A stretch of 64,000 bases of DNA from Plantago ovata (GCA_028274465.1 CM051456.1:86600753-86664752); one strand, 5' to 3'. Positions 42,601-53,884 are shown, counted from the stretch's first letter. The notes: a model not told the origin generated them from the letters alone. Translations and numbers: made by a program.

Positions 42601-43040
42601 AAAGGAGTGTGAGGAAGCCTTCGACAAACTCAAAGAGTATCTATCTTCCCTTCCACTCTTATAAAAACCAATAGAAGGAGAGGTACTTTACTTATACCTG
42701 GCCGCGACAATGGAAGCCATTAGCTCGGTCTTAGTGAGAATTCAAGGGAACGGTCACTTGCCCATACACTACTTGATTAAACTACTTGCCAGAGCATAGG
42801 CATGCTACATGGATATCGAGAGGCTATCCTTTGCTCTTGTATACACAGTAAGGTGACTAAAGCCTTACTTCGGGGCACACAAAGTCGTCGTTTTGACAAA
42901 GCAGCCTCTTAAGCAAGTCCTTGAAAAACCAGAAAATTCAGAAAGGCTAGCAAAGTGGGCAATTGAGTTGAGCGATTATGACATCGACTACCAGGACCCA
43001 ATGGCCAAAAAAGCCCAAGTTAATGCCGATTTCCTGGTAG
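42601..43040 (+). pseudogene. pol: T1 RNase H
   Basis: Weak but ordered similarity: FEWTKECEEAFDKLKEYL, YLAATMEAISSVLVR (the first catalytic Asp region is replaced), HYLIKLL, ERLSFALVYTVR and LTKQPLKQVLEKPENSERLAKWAIEL. Stops at 42662-42664, 42798-42800 and 42854-42856. The YQDP..KAQVNADFLVEY end is intact. Confidence 0.7.
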
Positions 43041-43600
43041 AGTATCCCTCTAAAGAAGTATCAGAGGAAGCCTCTCCAGAATGCCAGAATAACGTGATGA
43101 TGATCGAGGAGCGACCACAACAGAGTGAGGCCATGCAATCCTTAAAAGATGCTTTTAAAGAACTCAAAGAGATGTCCCAAGAAAAAAGAAAGAGACAGGA
43201 AGTGTTCCTAGCTAAAGAAATCGAGGAGCCCAAGGCTAAGGAGACCGTCTCTCCAAAACCTAAAGAGCTCACCGACCACGGTGATGTTTGGATTCTTCAT
43301 GTTGATGAATCTTCCTTGGGAAGGAATGGTGGGATAGGAATCTACTTCAAAAGTCTAGGAGGAGCAGAACTCGAGTACGCTGTTACTCTAAGCTTCCCAG
43401 TCTCCAATAATGAAGCTGAGTATGAAGCCATCCTCATCGCTCTACGCATGGCAAAAGCTCTTGAAGTGAAGAAGCTCCACCTCTTCACCGATTCTCAATT
43501 GGCCGAGAAGCAAATCTCGGGAAAGTTTTTAGACCAAGAAGGATTCACTAGCAGAATACAAGAGTGCCATCACGAAAGAAATCCAAAAATTTGAAAGTTG
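43041..43600 (+). pseudogene. T1 second RNase H-like domain (archaeal type)
   Basis: After a Lys/Glu-rich linker (QSLKDAFKELKEMSQEKRKR) comes WILHVDESSLGRNGGIGIYF, SNNEAEYEAILIALRMAKAL and LHLFTDSQLAEKQISGKF. Asp, Glu and Asp of the RNase H fold are present at the expected places. A second RNase H of archaeal type between RNase H and integrase is known in the Tat lineage. The frame ends at 43594 by a shift. Confidence 0.75.
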
Positions 43601-44986
43601 TGAGATTGAAAAGTTCTCAAGAGATCTCAATCAAAGAGTAGATGCTTTGTCCAAGTATGCCTCAGCTTCCGGAGGAGTGGATATTCGGAATGTGATACTC
43701 ATGAAAATCGACGCGTCATCCCTCTGGTCATCAAAGCCAACTGTCTTGGCCATTGATACTAAACAAAGTTGGATGCAAAGAATAGCTACATATCTCATGC
43801 ATGGTAGCCTTCCTCGTGGCAAAGCTGAGGCACGAAGAATCAAAGGGAAAGTTGGTCGCTACATCGTGCAAGGAGACCACTTGTACAAAAGATCCTTTGA
43901 GGGAGTCTACTTGAGATGCGTAGCCGAGAAAGAAGTTCCAAGAGTTTTGGGAGAAATGCATGAAGGAAGTTGCGGGGACCATGCTGGAGGAAGAACCCTC
44001 GCACAAAAAGTCATCCGCCAGGGATTCTACTAGCCAACTATTCGTGAGGACGCTGCCAAATTCGTGAGGAGATGCGAGGAGTACAAATTGCACGCCAATT
44101 TGATCAATGTTCCTGCCAAGCCTCTCATGCCTATCTCGATCACATGCCCTTTTGACATCTGGGGTATCGACATAGTTTGTCCGTTCCCAAGAGGCACGGG
44201 ACAAGAAATTCATCATTGTCGCGGTAGAGTACTTTAGCAAGTGGGCAGAGGTAGAATCGATGTCCACTATCACTGAACAAAGAGTGATGAACTTCGTGTG
44301 AAGAAAAATTATTTGTCGATATGGCTTACCAAGAGTCCTCATCTCTGACAACGGCTCTCAATTTTGTGGACAAAAGTTCAATGAATGGTGCAAAAAAATG
44401 AAGATTAAGAGGAGGTTCAGTAGGACATCCTCAAGCCAATGGGCAGACTAAAGCCGTCAACAAGACCCTTGTCAACAATTTGCAAAAGAGGTTCGCCACC
44501 AACAAGGATTGGGTCGACGAGCTTGATGGAGTAGTATGGGCATATAGCATAACTTCGAAGACCGCCACAAGGGAAACTCCCTTCTCTCTAGTTTATGGTT
44601 CTGAAGCAGTCATACCAGTAGAAGTGGCCGTGGAAACCCTCAGGATCCAAGGGTATCAGCCCGAGGACAATCATAGCATGAGGATGTTCGATCTTGAGAT
44701 GCTAGAAGAAGCGGGAACCACTTCTTTGTCCAACATCCTGAGGTACCAAGCGTTGATCGAAAGAGCCTACAACAAGAGTGTGAAGGAGAGAGGCTTCCAA
44801 GTTGGAGACCTATTGCTTCGAAGGGCAGACATCCTGGGAAAAGTCGGAAAGATGCAACCCAATTGGGAAGGCCCCTACAAGATTGTCGAAGCAAGGTCCA
44901 ACGGAAGATACCATCTCCAAGACATGGAAGGGAGACTGATGAAGCACCCTTGGAATACCTCCAATCTCCAGAGGTTTTATGCCTAG
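43601..44986 (+). pseudogene. pol: T1 integrase
   Basis: The N-terminal zinc finger is partly lost: MHEGSCGDHAGGRTLAQKV keeps the His pair, but the second Cys pair reads RRCEEYKLHAN with one Cys missing. The core has FDIWGIDIVCPFPRG (first Asp) and LISDNGSQF (second Asp), while the third catalytic residue is Lys (ANGQTKAVNKT) where Glu is expected. The C-terminus (VGDLLLRRADI, KMQPNWEGPYKIVEARSNGRYHL) ends at TAG 44984-44986. TAG at 44031-44033 and several shifts add to the damage. Confidence 0.8.
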
Positions 44987-46034
44987 AAGTTATGAAAGGG
45001 AATGCAAAGTTTTGTAGTGCTCCTGTGAAAGGCCCCCTCCTCTATTTGGTTTGTTTTTAGGAAGTAGAAGTTTGAAGTAGAGCAACCTCAGAAGAATGAA
45101 AAAGTTGTAAGAATGCCGGCCATGAAGCCCACCATTGTAATTGAATTTCCGTCAAATCAATGCAATGCATATCTTTGAACAAAAATATTCAGATAAAGCT
45201 CTATCAGTTTCTAAGTTCGAAATAAAAAGGGTTAGGAGCAAAGAAGTACTCGATCCACCTCATGATCCGTATCTCCTCGCCTTTCCCTTGAATAAAGGAA
45301 AGGCCTCCTCGAGTCATCTGAAAAGCCCTCTAAGGTGGCTAACTCGAGGAGTGCAGAAAGGAGCGAACAGCAAGGTAGAGGAGAAACAAAATTTCTACAC
45401 TTGTGATTTTTCAAGATTTGTCCAAAAAACTGTTTGATCTCGAGAAGACTATCTCAGATCGAGCAGGAAAACATGTCGACAAGTGTCTCAACTACACCGA
45501 TAGCTCGGGGAGCACATCTCAAGTAGTTTCATCAACGCTTGTATTTCTCAACACTTCACAAATTGTGCAAGGAGTCTACCTCCTCGATCTCAATTCAGAT
45601 TCATGCAAAGTAACTACTCTAACAAAGTTATACGTCATAACTGGAAAGGAGTTAGTGAAATTTGCATAAGTATGGAAAGACTGATCGAGAAACAACAACA
45701 TTTGATAATGAAGAACGATCTCCATGAAATAAGGTGATGAAACTTACAAAGTTACAACAGTGATGAAGATGTTCGAACAGGTGCCACAAAGGGCCGAATG
45801 GAACGCAAATAAATTGTCCAGAAATAACTTGAAGGAAAATAAGTACAACAAATTTTCACCGAGCATACTCGGGCTTCTTAGGCTTCTCGGGCTTCTAGGC
45901 TCCTCGGATCAACGAGTGCGGCACCCAGTGAACTCTGTCTGCGTGTTCGGTGCTGCCTCCTCCTCGGTTAGGGCTCATAAGTTCAAGTATCTCATTAGGA
46001 TATCACTCTTTTTATTGAGATTCCTTGATGGCCT
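44987..46034 (+). other. T1 region after pol, no gene seen
   Basis: Short ORFs (for example 45141-45437, 45403-45669) show no family resemblance. Near 45868-45905 there is a run of GGCTTCTCGG-like repeats. It ends with GGCCT (46030-46034), the target duplication of R1. It resembles the long untranslated part of Tat elements downstream of integrase. Confidence 0.6.
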
Positions 46035-47295
46035 TGATGAATGTGTATTTTACACTTTCATTTGAGTCTTTTTCACCTATTTTAGCTATCTTCTATGTTA
46101 AATTAGCTATATTTTAGTACATTTTATTAGAATAGTGTCACGTTTCCCTTTAGATTTTATTTACAGGTTTTGGTTGAAATTCGGAGATTTCTGGGCAATT
46201 ATATTGAAGTTGACAAGGAATTGGTGTTCCAGAAGCCTATTTGGAGTATCTGAAGGTTTCCGGATAAGATTTGAAGTCTAGGGGCCGAATCTGGAGGTTA
46301 GAAGGCTACTAGAAGTCATAAACCGAGTCCGAAAAGGTGGAGAAATCCAAAACCGCGTCGAAAACGCGGAAATTCCGCGAAATTACTAGGGGGCGAACCG
46401 CCGCAGCACGGGGCGAACCGCCCCGGAGTTTTTTCGGGCCTATATATAGTGCTCAGTTTTCTCTCTGAAAATCATATCTTTCCAAGCCTACTTTCTCACC
46501 TCTCTCTATAGTTTTAGGTAGGAACTTCCCGGGGCCTGTCCTGGGAGTTCCGTAGCTTAGGGGATACTTTTTCATAGCAGATTGGAGCTCGTAGGACCAC
46601 AATCATCCGGAGATTGACAACCTTCGGTAACTTTGTATCTTACAGTTTTATTCTAGTTATTTTATATTCTTTCAATATGTTTTCTTCTATGATTTCTATT
46701 GATTGCATGCCTATTATGAGTAGCTAAACTTATCATTGGTGGTAGTATGTGAATTCTTAGCGAGGGAAGATAATCATGCTAATGGCTATATCGCGCATTA
46801 TACTCCGTGTCATTGCTTTATTTCGTTGATCTGTTGTAACCAAAATTCTCGTATGTTGTATTGATTATTATGCACAATTGGACACTAGTCGACCATCAGA
46901 CGAATTACCTTCGTAGTGTTGAATAATTACGGAACACATTAGGACAATCGTGATTGACTAGTCAGACCATATTATCTTCGTAGTGCTTAATACTTGCAAC
47001 AGGACACTAGATTGATTCAAAGATCTCTGTGCAAGACCGAGGAATTTATGCATGATTATCGACCCATTATGTTAAGAAGGACCATACTATCACCAATCTC
47101 CATTATCTGCTAGAAAACCCCCTATTGCTATCTGTTTGATGTTTTTATATTCTTAATTAGATTTGATAAAGCTAGTATAGTCCTGAGAGAACGACACTCG
47201 AGTCATTCTACTGCTACACTACGGTTTTCGTTGTATTTGTGGATTGCCTTTGGCTTAATTACAAATTTATTTGATTGAATCTGACACGTTCATCA
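46035..47295 (+). repeat. R1 5' LTR (1,261 bp) with promoter
   Basis: Begins with an 11-bp inverted repeat (one mismatch) around TTT. Two palindromes (46389-46426), then TATATATA at 46441-46448, then the GCCTGT-loop hairpin (46527-46546: TCCCGGG / CCTGGGA). TATCTTCGTAGTG-like repeats lie in the second half. Ends GACACGTTCATCA. Confidence 0.93.
46389..46426. repeat. Palindromes in R1 5' LTR (two units)
   Basis: GGGGCG-AAC-CGCCG (decayed) and GGGGCG-AAC-CGCCCC. The R1 3' LTR has one unit (62677-62693). Confidence 0.88.
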
Positions 47296-47298
47296 AAT

Positions 47299-47316
47299 TG
47301 GCGCCGTTGCCGGGGA
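47299..47316 (+). promoter_or_regulatory. R1 primer-binding site (tRNA-Asp)
   Basis: TGGCGCCGTTGCCGGGGA, three bases after the LTR. Confidence 0.93.
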
Positions 47317-47547
47317 CTATACTCCTTTTTTCTGTTTAATTTGTTTATATTTACAGCTTTAGATTCCTAATTCTATTAGTTTTAGTTTTCCTTTTTAATC
47401 TCTCTCTGATACTTCTTTCCTAGTCTGTTTCTAATTCACCTTTCCTAGCTTTAGTAGTATTCGATATCTAGAAATTTTCTCGATTTTCGAAATTTCTAAC
47501 AAGGCTAATTTTTAGTTTTGAGTTACTCCTGATACAGATTTCCAGGT

Positions 47548-48777
47548 ATGACGACCTTAAAAGCCCGCTTGACACCGACATTCTCACAAGTCAGGAGGGG
47601 GTCAGCTATATACTTGGAAGAAGAGTTATCGGGGTACGAGGTAACAAGCACCATAGTGAGAAGGATACCAAGGTTCGAAGAAGGAGAGGATATGAATCCA
47701 ATAAGCTTCATCAGATCCTTTGAAGAGGAGATAGCAAAAATTCCATCAAAGGGGTTCACCGAGAATCAATTATGCAGGAAATTATTTCCTTTTGCTTTGG
47801 GATATGAACCGAGGATATGGATAGCAAGGTTAGCACCAGGATCACTAAAGACCTGGAGCCAAGTAGTAGAGGAGTTCTTGGCACGTTTCATGCCTTACCA
47901 TGAGACGATGGCACTACGGAATCGGATCGAATACTTCAAGTAAGGAGAATACGAGCGGTTCTGTGACACCTATGAACGTTTTGAGCTGTATAAACGTGAG
48001 TGCCCCCACCACCGTTTCAACGACGGGGAGCTGATTTGGTTTTTTGTTGGAGGACTACGAGATGAAGTTAGGCTTCAAATAGATGGGATATGTGGAGGTT
48101 TGGAAGAATGTATAGTTGAAGAGGCAGTGAAGGTCTTTCAAACGTACGCCAATGGATCCGCACAATCCGAGAAATTAACGTCGAATGAAGTCGCCAACAT
48201 ATACTCGAATCAAGACGAAACTGACGGGTTATACGAAGACTATTCTGAGGACGAAGAAATCGGTGAGGAGGAGGAACTTGCGTTTTACGCAGGGATTAAG
48301 GCCATTGAGAGTGTCTTCGAGGTAGCACACGCAGGGCAAGCTGAGAACGATCTTCGCATCGAGAAGACTTTTGAAGCGATCGAAGTAACTGAGCAACTTA
48401 TCAAAGAACTTAGCCTACTGAAGTGTGGAAGGTGCGGTGAAGAAGTCGAGGATACCCCACAAGAAGTAGTGAGCAAACCACCCGACGTGAAGAGCGAATC
48501 AGCCCCCAACTCCAGGGAACCAAACAGTTCGAGTCTTACCGATGAGACATCTGAAGTTGATCCCGAGCAATCTCCAGCTGTTGCTACTGAGGAGAATGAG
48601 TGCGAAGAAGTGAATCTACTGCTCCGAGGAGGCAAGATGACCAAAATTCCCAATTTCATACGTCCTAAGCGGGTGGAGCCTACTGAGATCGATAATAGAG
48701 GGCCAAGCACAGAACAAGAGGATGGCGGAAGATCCAAAGAACCTCAAGAAGTTCCAGAAAGGAATGATGAACCATGA
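47548..48777 (+). pseudogene. gag: R1 gag, two nonsense codons
   Basis: Starts MTTLKARLTPTFSQVRRGSA. Capsid segments include NPISFIRSFEEEIAKIPSKG, LFPFALGYEPRIWIARLAPG, SLKTWSQVVEEFLARF and CPHHRFNDGELIWFFVGGL, the usual Athila gag pattern. TAA at 47941-47943 (FK*GEYERF; CAA expected) and TGA at 48775-48777 (NDEP*PYVI) interrupt a frame that otherwise runs straight into the protease; both could be C-to-T changes. A CGRCG pair near 48430 is the only zinc-ligand-like motif; the CCHC knuckle of families A and B is absent. Little similarity to family-A gag by eye. Confidence 0.85.
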
Positions 48778-50280
48778 CCATATGTAATACACATAGATGA
48801 TGACGAGGTCGAAGTTGGAACTAGTATACCAGGAGAAATTCACAAATCCTCCAATCCATATGTGCCTCCGAAGCGACATGTGCCATACCCGAGTCGGATC
48901 AAACCAGCCAAGAAGGATATTCACGATTCACCCTTATTCCAACGCCTGTCAAAAGTGGAAGTAAATATACCTCTCTTGGAGTTAATCCAGAACATTCCAG
49001 CTTATACGAAATTCTTTCGTGAGATCAAGAACAAAAGGATTACTTCAGGAAGGGAAGTAAATGGGGTTGAAACAGTTAACTCGCTCGCCGGATTGCCCAT
49101 GAAGAAAAAGGATCCTGGCAGCTTCATCATCGACATCGCCTTAGGGAATGGACGAACTACACAGGCAATGCTTGACTTAGGAGCTAGCATTAACTTAATG
49201 CCGTATTCGGTATACAAGGCCCTGGAACTCGGAGAATTGACACCAACTGATATGGTGGTCAAAATGGCAGACCAAAGTGTGAAGAGGCCAGTCGGGATAA
49301 TGGAAGACATCCTTGTGAAGGTAGACAAATTGATAATCCCAACTGATTTTGTAGTAATGAAGTCTGCAGAGGAGGGAAAGAGCCATATCCGTGAGCACGT
49401 AGTACTACTTGGGAGACCATTCATGGCAACTACCAACACATGCCTTGAACTTAAGGGCAAGAAGATAACCATGGAGGTAATGGGCGAAAAGATTGAGTTG
49501 GTAGGATGTAGCATCAGAGATAAGGAAGTTGCGGAGGAGTTAAAATTTGTCGATTGCTACGAATCCGTAATTCCCGAATTTCATCATGGCCATGGCAATC
49601 GCGAACCACTTGAGGAAGCACTAACAATGCAAGCTGAGACGTGCTACATGACAGAAGAGGCAAGAGAACTAGTCGAAATAATGGATAGCACCCCAGAAAT
49701 TCCCGCAGGAGAAGAGGTACTTGAACCTTTAGATGATGAAGAAGAAGACAGTGGGTTTCCTGAAGAACCTAGCTTAGAATTGAAACCGCTTCCTGCGCAC
49801 CTCAAGTATGTGTACTTGGGAGAAAATCATAAAAATCCTGTGATTGTCTCCTCACATCTCTCCGACAATGAAGAAAGTAAGCTGATTGAGGTATTGAAGG
49901 AAAATTCCGCAGCTATAGGATGGGGGATCAGTGATATCAAAGGAATTAGCCCTACAAGATGCGTGCACAACATCACTCTAGAACAAGATGCCAAACCTGT
50001 TAGGCAACCACAGCGAAGGATAAATCCAGCAATGCAAGAGGTGGTAAAAAAGGAAGTGATCAAGTTGTTGGATGCTGATATGATTTACCCCATTCCAGAT
50101 AGTCGATGGGTGAGCCTGGTACATGTAGTTCCTAAGAAATCAGGAGTCACGGTAGAAGAGAATGAGAAAGGAGAATTGGTACCGGTAAGGAAGACCACTG
50201 GATGGCGGATGTGCATTGACTACAGAAGATTAAATGCCGCCACTAAAAAAGACCACTTCCCTTTACCATTTATAGATGAC
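48778..50280 (+). pseudogene. pol: R1 protease and N-terminal reverse transcriptase, cut by A3
   Basis: In frame with gag after the TGA. Protease: IDIALGNGRTTQAMLDLGAS with DLG in place of DTG, as is common in Athila, then LMPYSVYKALELGEL and VVLLGRPFMATT. Linker DDEEEDSGFPEEPSLELKPLP, then reverse transcriptase: LKYVYLGENHKNPVIVSS, GWGISDIKGISPTRCVH, VVKKEVIKLLDADMIYPI, WVSLVHVVPKKSG and RMCIDYRRLNAATKKDHFPL. A3 is inserted after PFIDD; the ATGAC duplication covers 50276-50280. The frame is open over the whole piece. Confidence 0.9.
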
Positions 50281-51545
50281 TGATGAATGTGTATTTTACA
50301 CTTTCATTCGAGTCTTTTTCACCTATTTTAGCTATCCTCTATGTTAATTTAGCTATATTTTAGTACATTTTATTAGAATAGTGTCACGTTTCCCTTTAGA
50401 TTTTATTTTACAGGTTTTGGTTGAAATTTGGAGATTTCGGGGCAATTATATTGAAGTCTACAAGGAATTGGTGTTCCAGAAGCCTATTTGGAGTATCTGA
50501 AGGTTTCCGGATAGGATTTGGAGTGTAGGGGCCGAATCTGGAGGTTAGAAGGCTACTAGAAGTCATAAACCGAGTCCGAAAAGGTGAAGAAATCCAAATC
50601 CGCATCGAAAAACGCGGAAATTCCGTGAAATATTGGGGGGCGAACCGCCGGAGTCACGGGGCGAACCGCCCCAGAGATATTTCGGGCCTATATATAGTGC
50701 TCAGTTTTCTCTCCGAAAAAATCATATCTTTCCAAGCCTACTTTCTCACCTCTCTCTATAGTTTTAGGTAGGAACTTCCCGGGGCCTGTCCTGGGAGTTC
50801 CATAGCTTAGGGGATACTTTTTCATAGCAGATTGGAGCGCGTAGGATCGCAATCATCCGGAGATTGACAACCTTCGGTAACTTTGTATCTTACAGTTTTT
50901 ATCTACTTATTTTATATTCTTTCAATATGTTTTCTTCTATGATTGCTATTGATTGCATGCCTATTATGAGTAGCTAAATTTATCGTTGGTGGTAGTATGT
51001 GAATTCTTAGCGAGGGAAGATAATCATGCTAATGGCTATATCGCGCATTATACTCCGTGTCATTGCTTTATTTCGTTGATCAGTTGAAACCAAAATTCTC
51101 GTATGTTGTATTGATCATTATGCACACTTGGAGACTTGTCGACCAATCAGACCAATTATCTTCGTAGTGTTGAATAATTACGGAACACAATAGGACGTTA
51201 GTTGTTGACAAGTCAGACCCATATTATCTTTGTAGTGCTTAATACTTGCTACAGGACACAAGATTGATTCAAAGATCTCTATGCAAGGCCGAGGAATTTA
51301 TGCATGATTATCGACCCATTATGTTAAGAAGGACCATACTATCACCAATCTCCACTATCTGCTTGAAAACCCCCTATTGCTTTCTATCTGCTGTTTTATA
51401 TTCTTAATTAGATTTGATAAAGCTAGTATAGTCCTGAGAGAACGACACTCGAGTCATTCTACTACTACACTACGGTATTCATTGTAGTTGTGGATTTCCT
51501 TTGGCTAATTACAAATTTATTTGACTGAATCTGACACGTTCGTCA
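50281..51545 (+). repeat. A3 5' LTR (1,265 bp) with promoter
   Basis: Terminal hairpin 50283-50307 (ATGAATGTGTA, TTT, TACACTTTCAT), two palindromes (50637-50672), TATATATA (50689-50696), GCCTGT hairpin (50780-50800), ends GACACGTTCGTCA. Confidence 0.93.
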
Positions 51546-51548
51546 AAT

Positions 51549-51566
51549 TGGCGCCGTTGCCGGGGA
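51549..51566 (+). promoter_or_regulatory. A3 primer-binding site (tRNA-Asp)
   Basis: TGGCGCCGTTGCCGGGGA, three bases after the LTR. Confidence 0.93.
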
Positions 51567-51708
51567 CTATACTCCTTTTTTCTGTTTAATTTGCTTATAT
51601 TTACAGCTTTAGATTCCTAATTCTTTTATTTTTAGTTTTCCTTTTTAATCTCTCTCTGCTTTCCTAGTTTGTTTCTAATCACCTTTTCTAGTCTGTCACA
51701 GATAGTGT

Positions 51709-53841
51709 ATGCCGCATACACGTTCTGCAGGAACACCGCTTGCTAATTCAATTGCTGAGATCGATAGAGTCTACCACCAGAGAAGGCGACTACTAGAAAG
51801 GCGCGCATTAGAGAAAATAGAGGAAACCGATTTCTCTGAATCTCTAATTAGTCTATTCAAGGAAATCGACGGAATGGCAGAAGCTAGACCACTGAAGGCA
51901 TGGGTACAACCCACCACGGATCGTATGAGGGGACCGGCGATAGTTCTTACGTCTGCAACCCGAGATCTGGAGATCAAGAACCACACATTCCAACAACTTC
52001 CGAGGTTTTATGGCTTATCAAGGGAAGATGTGATGGGGTACTTGCACGATATCGATGATTTCGTCAACCAACTCCCACGACCCGGAGCTGACATAACAAC
52101 GGATGAGTTGAGGATGAAGGTTTTTGCTATGGGACTTGGCGAAAGAGCCAAGTCATGGCTGAGCTCTCTTCCAGCAGGCTCGCTGGACACTTGGGAAAAT
52201 GTTTTTTCAGCTTTCATGGAGAAATACTTCCCACACACTCTGACAACCGCGCTTAAGACGCAAATCACTGGATTCAAACAAGACTATGATGAGACAATCT
52301 ACACCGCGTTCGAGAGGTTCCAAGATCTCACGAACAAGTGCCCTCACCATGGTTTTGAACTTTCCGACCTAGTCCAACACTTCTACAATGGACTAACCTT
52401 CGAAAACCAACAAGTGGTGGATTTCCAATGTCGAGGCAATATTTGGGAGGAAACCGCAGAAGCCGTCTGGGCTGTTTTCGAAAGGCTTGCTAAGGGTTTG
52501 CAGTTCAAGGATCCAAGAGCAATGGTTAGGAGACGTGGACCTGAAGCTCCACCGACTCAAGAAGCCCCTATGTACAGGGGGAATGGGGATCAATTCGAGT
52601 GCTTTACCAACGAATTGAAGCAAGTCCTCAAGAGCGCCACCGGAACAACTGTTTCGAACGAAGTATGCCGAATATGCAAGAACTATGGGCATGGGGCTCA
52701 TATGTGTAGATCGGAGCTGGCATACGATGATGGCAACTGGGCTCGAGGAGGAGAAGAAGAAGCCTTTGCTACGGAGTTTGGTACTCAAGAAGTTAGCTAC
52801 GGACAAGACGGTAGGAATCCTCGAGGTGGATTTTGGAGAAGAGGATACCGTAACAATCAAGGATATGCACCAGCTAACCAAACTTATGGACATAACCAAG
52901 ACTGTAGTAGGCTGAACTATGGTAATGATCACTGCGAAAACCCCGCTTCGAAAGAGCCACCGAAGTCGAAGACGGTTCTACTGATGGAGAACTTGCAGAA
53001 GATGGTTGATCACACACAAAGTTTTCTCAAACGTTACGAAGAAGATTCTGAGAAGACTAGGGCAAGGCTTGATAAGTTGGAAGAGAGCACTAGGCTTGCC
53101 CATCAAAAGATGCAAGAGTTTATCGACCGAAAACTACCTAGCAGCATTGTGAAATCAAATGCCATTACATTGGCTGATGATGTACCTAACGAAATCACCA
53201 TCAGAAAGGTTGTTAGGTGCAAGGATTGCATTAAGGAAGAACTCCTACAGACCAAGGAAGAAGAGAAGGACCTTGGTTCTGACACAAGTGATGAGGAGCA
53301 AGAGGATCCCGAACCACTCCCTAAAAGTTTCAATGTTAAGGTAGGGATGGGTGAGCTTGAAGATGTCCGTGCCACACTAGATACGGGATCCTACTCAAAC
53401 ATAATTCCTTTGAATGTGTTTGAAAAGAGCAACATTGGAAAACTATCTGAGCAAAGGGCTATTGTGCAACTGGCGGATGGATCCTTTATGAGACCCGAGG
53501 GCGTTGTAAAAAATGTGTTGGTCAAGATTGGTGAAGCATCCATATACACCAATTTTGTAGTTATGCCGGCATCTGCACCTGGAACGGGGGATGTCATACT
53601 CTTAGGGCAAACATTCTTGACCAAGCTACGCTCCGTGATGGACATTTACCAAAGAACTTGCACCATCGAAGTGAATGGCAAGCAACACGTGTTGCAAGCC
53701 ATACCTGATCCACCTGAACCGCCTGATATTACTACTCACTACTGTGGTCTTGCAGCCTATATTCTTTCTTATTCACAGGTTCGTGGCATGGAAAGGAGAT
53801 CAATGAAGGGGAAGGCTAGTACCCGCAAAAAGAAGAGATAG
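51709..53841 (+). CDS. gag-pro: A3 gag-protease polyprotein (710 aa), intact
   Basis: The only unbroken gag-protease in the window. It starts at MPHTRSAGTPLANSIAEIDR, as in A1 and A2. Capsid: FYGLSREDVMGYLHDIDDFV, GLGERAKSWLSSLPAGSLDTW, KCPHHGFELSDLVQHFYNGL. CCHC zinc knuckle CRICKNYGHGAHMC at residues 320-333, then a Gly/Arg/Asn-rich stretch (PRGGFWRRGYRNNQGYAP) for RNA binding. A helical segment (MENLQKMVDHTQSFLKRYEE) and an acidic linker precede the retropepsin, with DTGS at residues 558-561 and VILLGQTFL. The C-terminus is basic (KGKASTRKKKR). It would make capsid and protease but no reverse transcriptase, so replication needs an element such as R1. Stop 43 bases before the AGGCAA hairpin. 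Confidence 0.9.
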   Translation: MPHTRSAGTPLANSIAEIDRVYHQRRRLLERRALEKIEETDFSESLISLFKEIDGMAEARPLKAWVQPTTDRMRGPAIVLTSATRDLEIKNHTFQQLPRFYGLSREDVMGYLHDIDDFVNQLPRPGADITTDELRMKVFAMGLGERAKSWLSSLPAGSLDTWENVFSAFMEKYFPHTLTTALKTQITGFKQDYDETIYTAFERFQDLTNKCPHHGFELSDLVQHFYNGLTFENQQVVDFQCRGNIWEETAEAVWAVFERLAKGLQFKDPRAMVRRRGPEAPPTQEAPMYRGNGDQFECFTNELKQVLKSATGTTVSNEVCRICKNYGHGAHMCRSELAYDDGNWARGGEEEAFATEFGTQEVSYGQDGRNPRGGFWRRGYRNNQGYAPANQTYGHNQDCSRLNYGNDHCENPASKEPPKSKTVLLMENLQKMVDHTQSFLKRYEEDSEKTRARLDKLEESTRLAHQKMQEFIDRKLPSSIVKSNAITLADDVPNEITIRKVVRCKDCIKEELLQTKEEEKDLGSDTSDEEQEDPEPLPKSFNVKVGMGELEDVRATLDTGSYSNIIPLNVFEKSNIGKLSEQRAIVQLADGSFMRPEGVVKNVLVKIGEASIYTNFVVMPASAPGTGDVILLGQTFLTKLRSVMDIYQRTCTIEVNGKQHVLQAIPDPPEPPDITTHYCGLAAYILSYSQVRGMERRSMKGKASTRKKKR

Positions 53842-53884
53842 GCGCAGACAGGAGTCGAGTCAAAGACTTTAAACAATGACGCTA

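Noticed and set aside
45141..45669. Two ORFs of 88-98 codons after T1 integrase
   Set aside because: They overlap in different frames, have no family resemblance and lie in the usual untranslated part.
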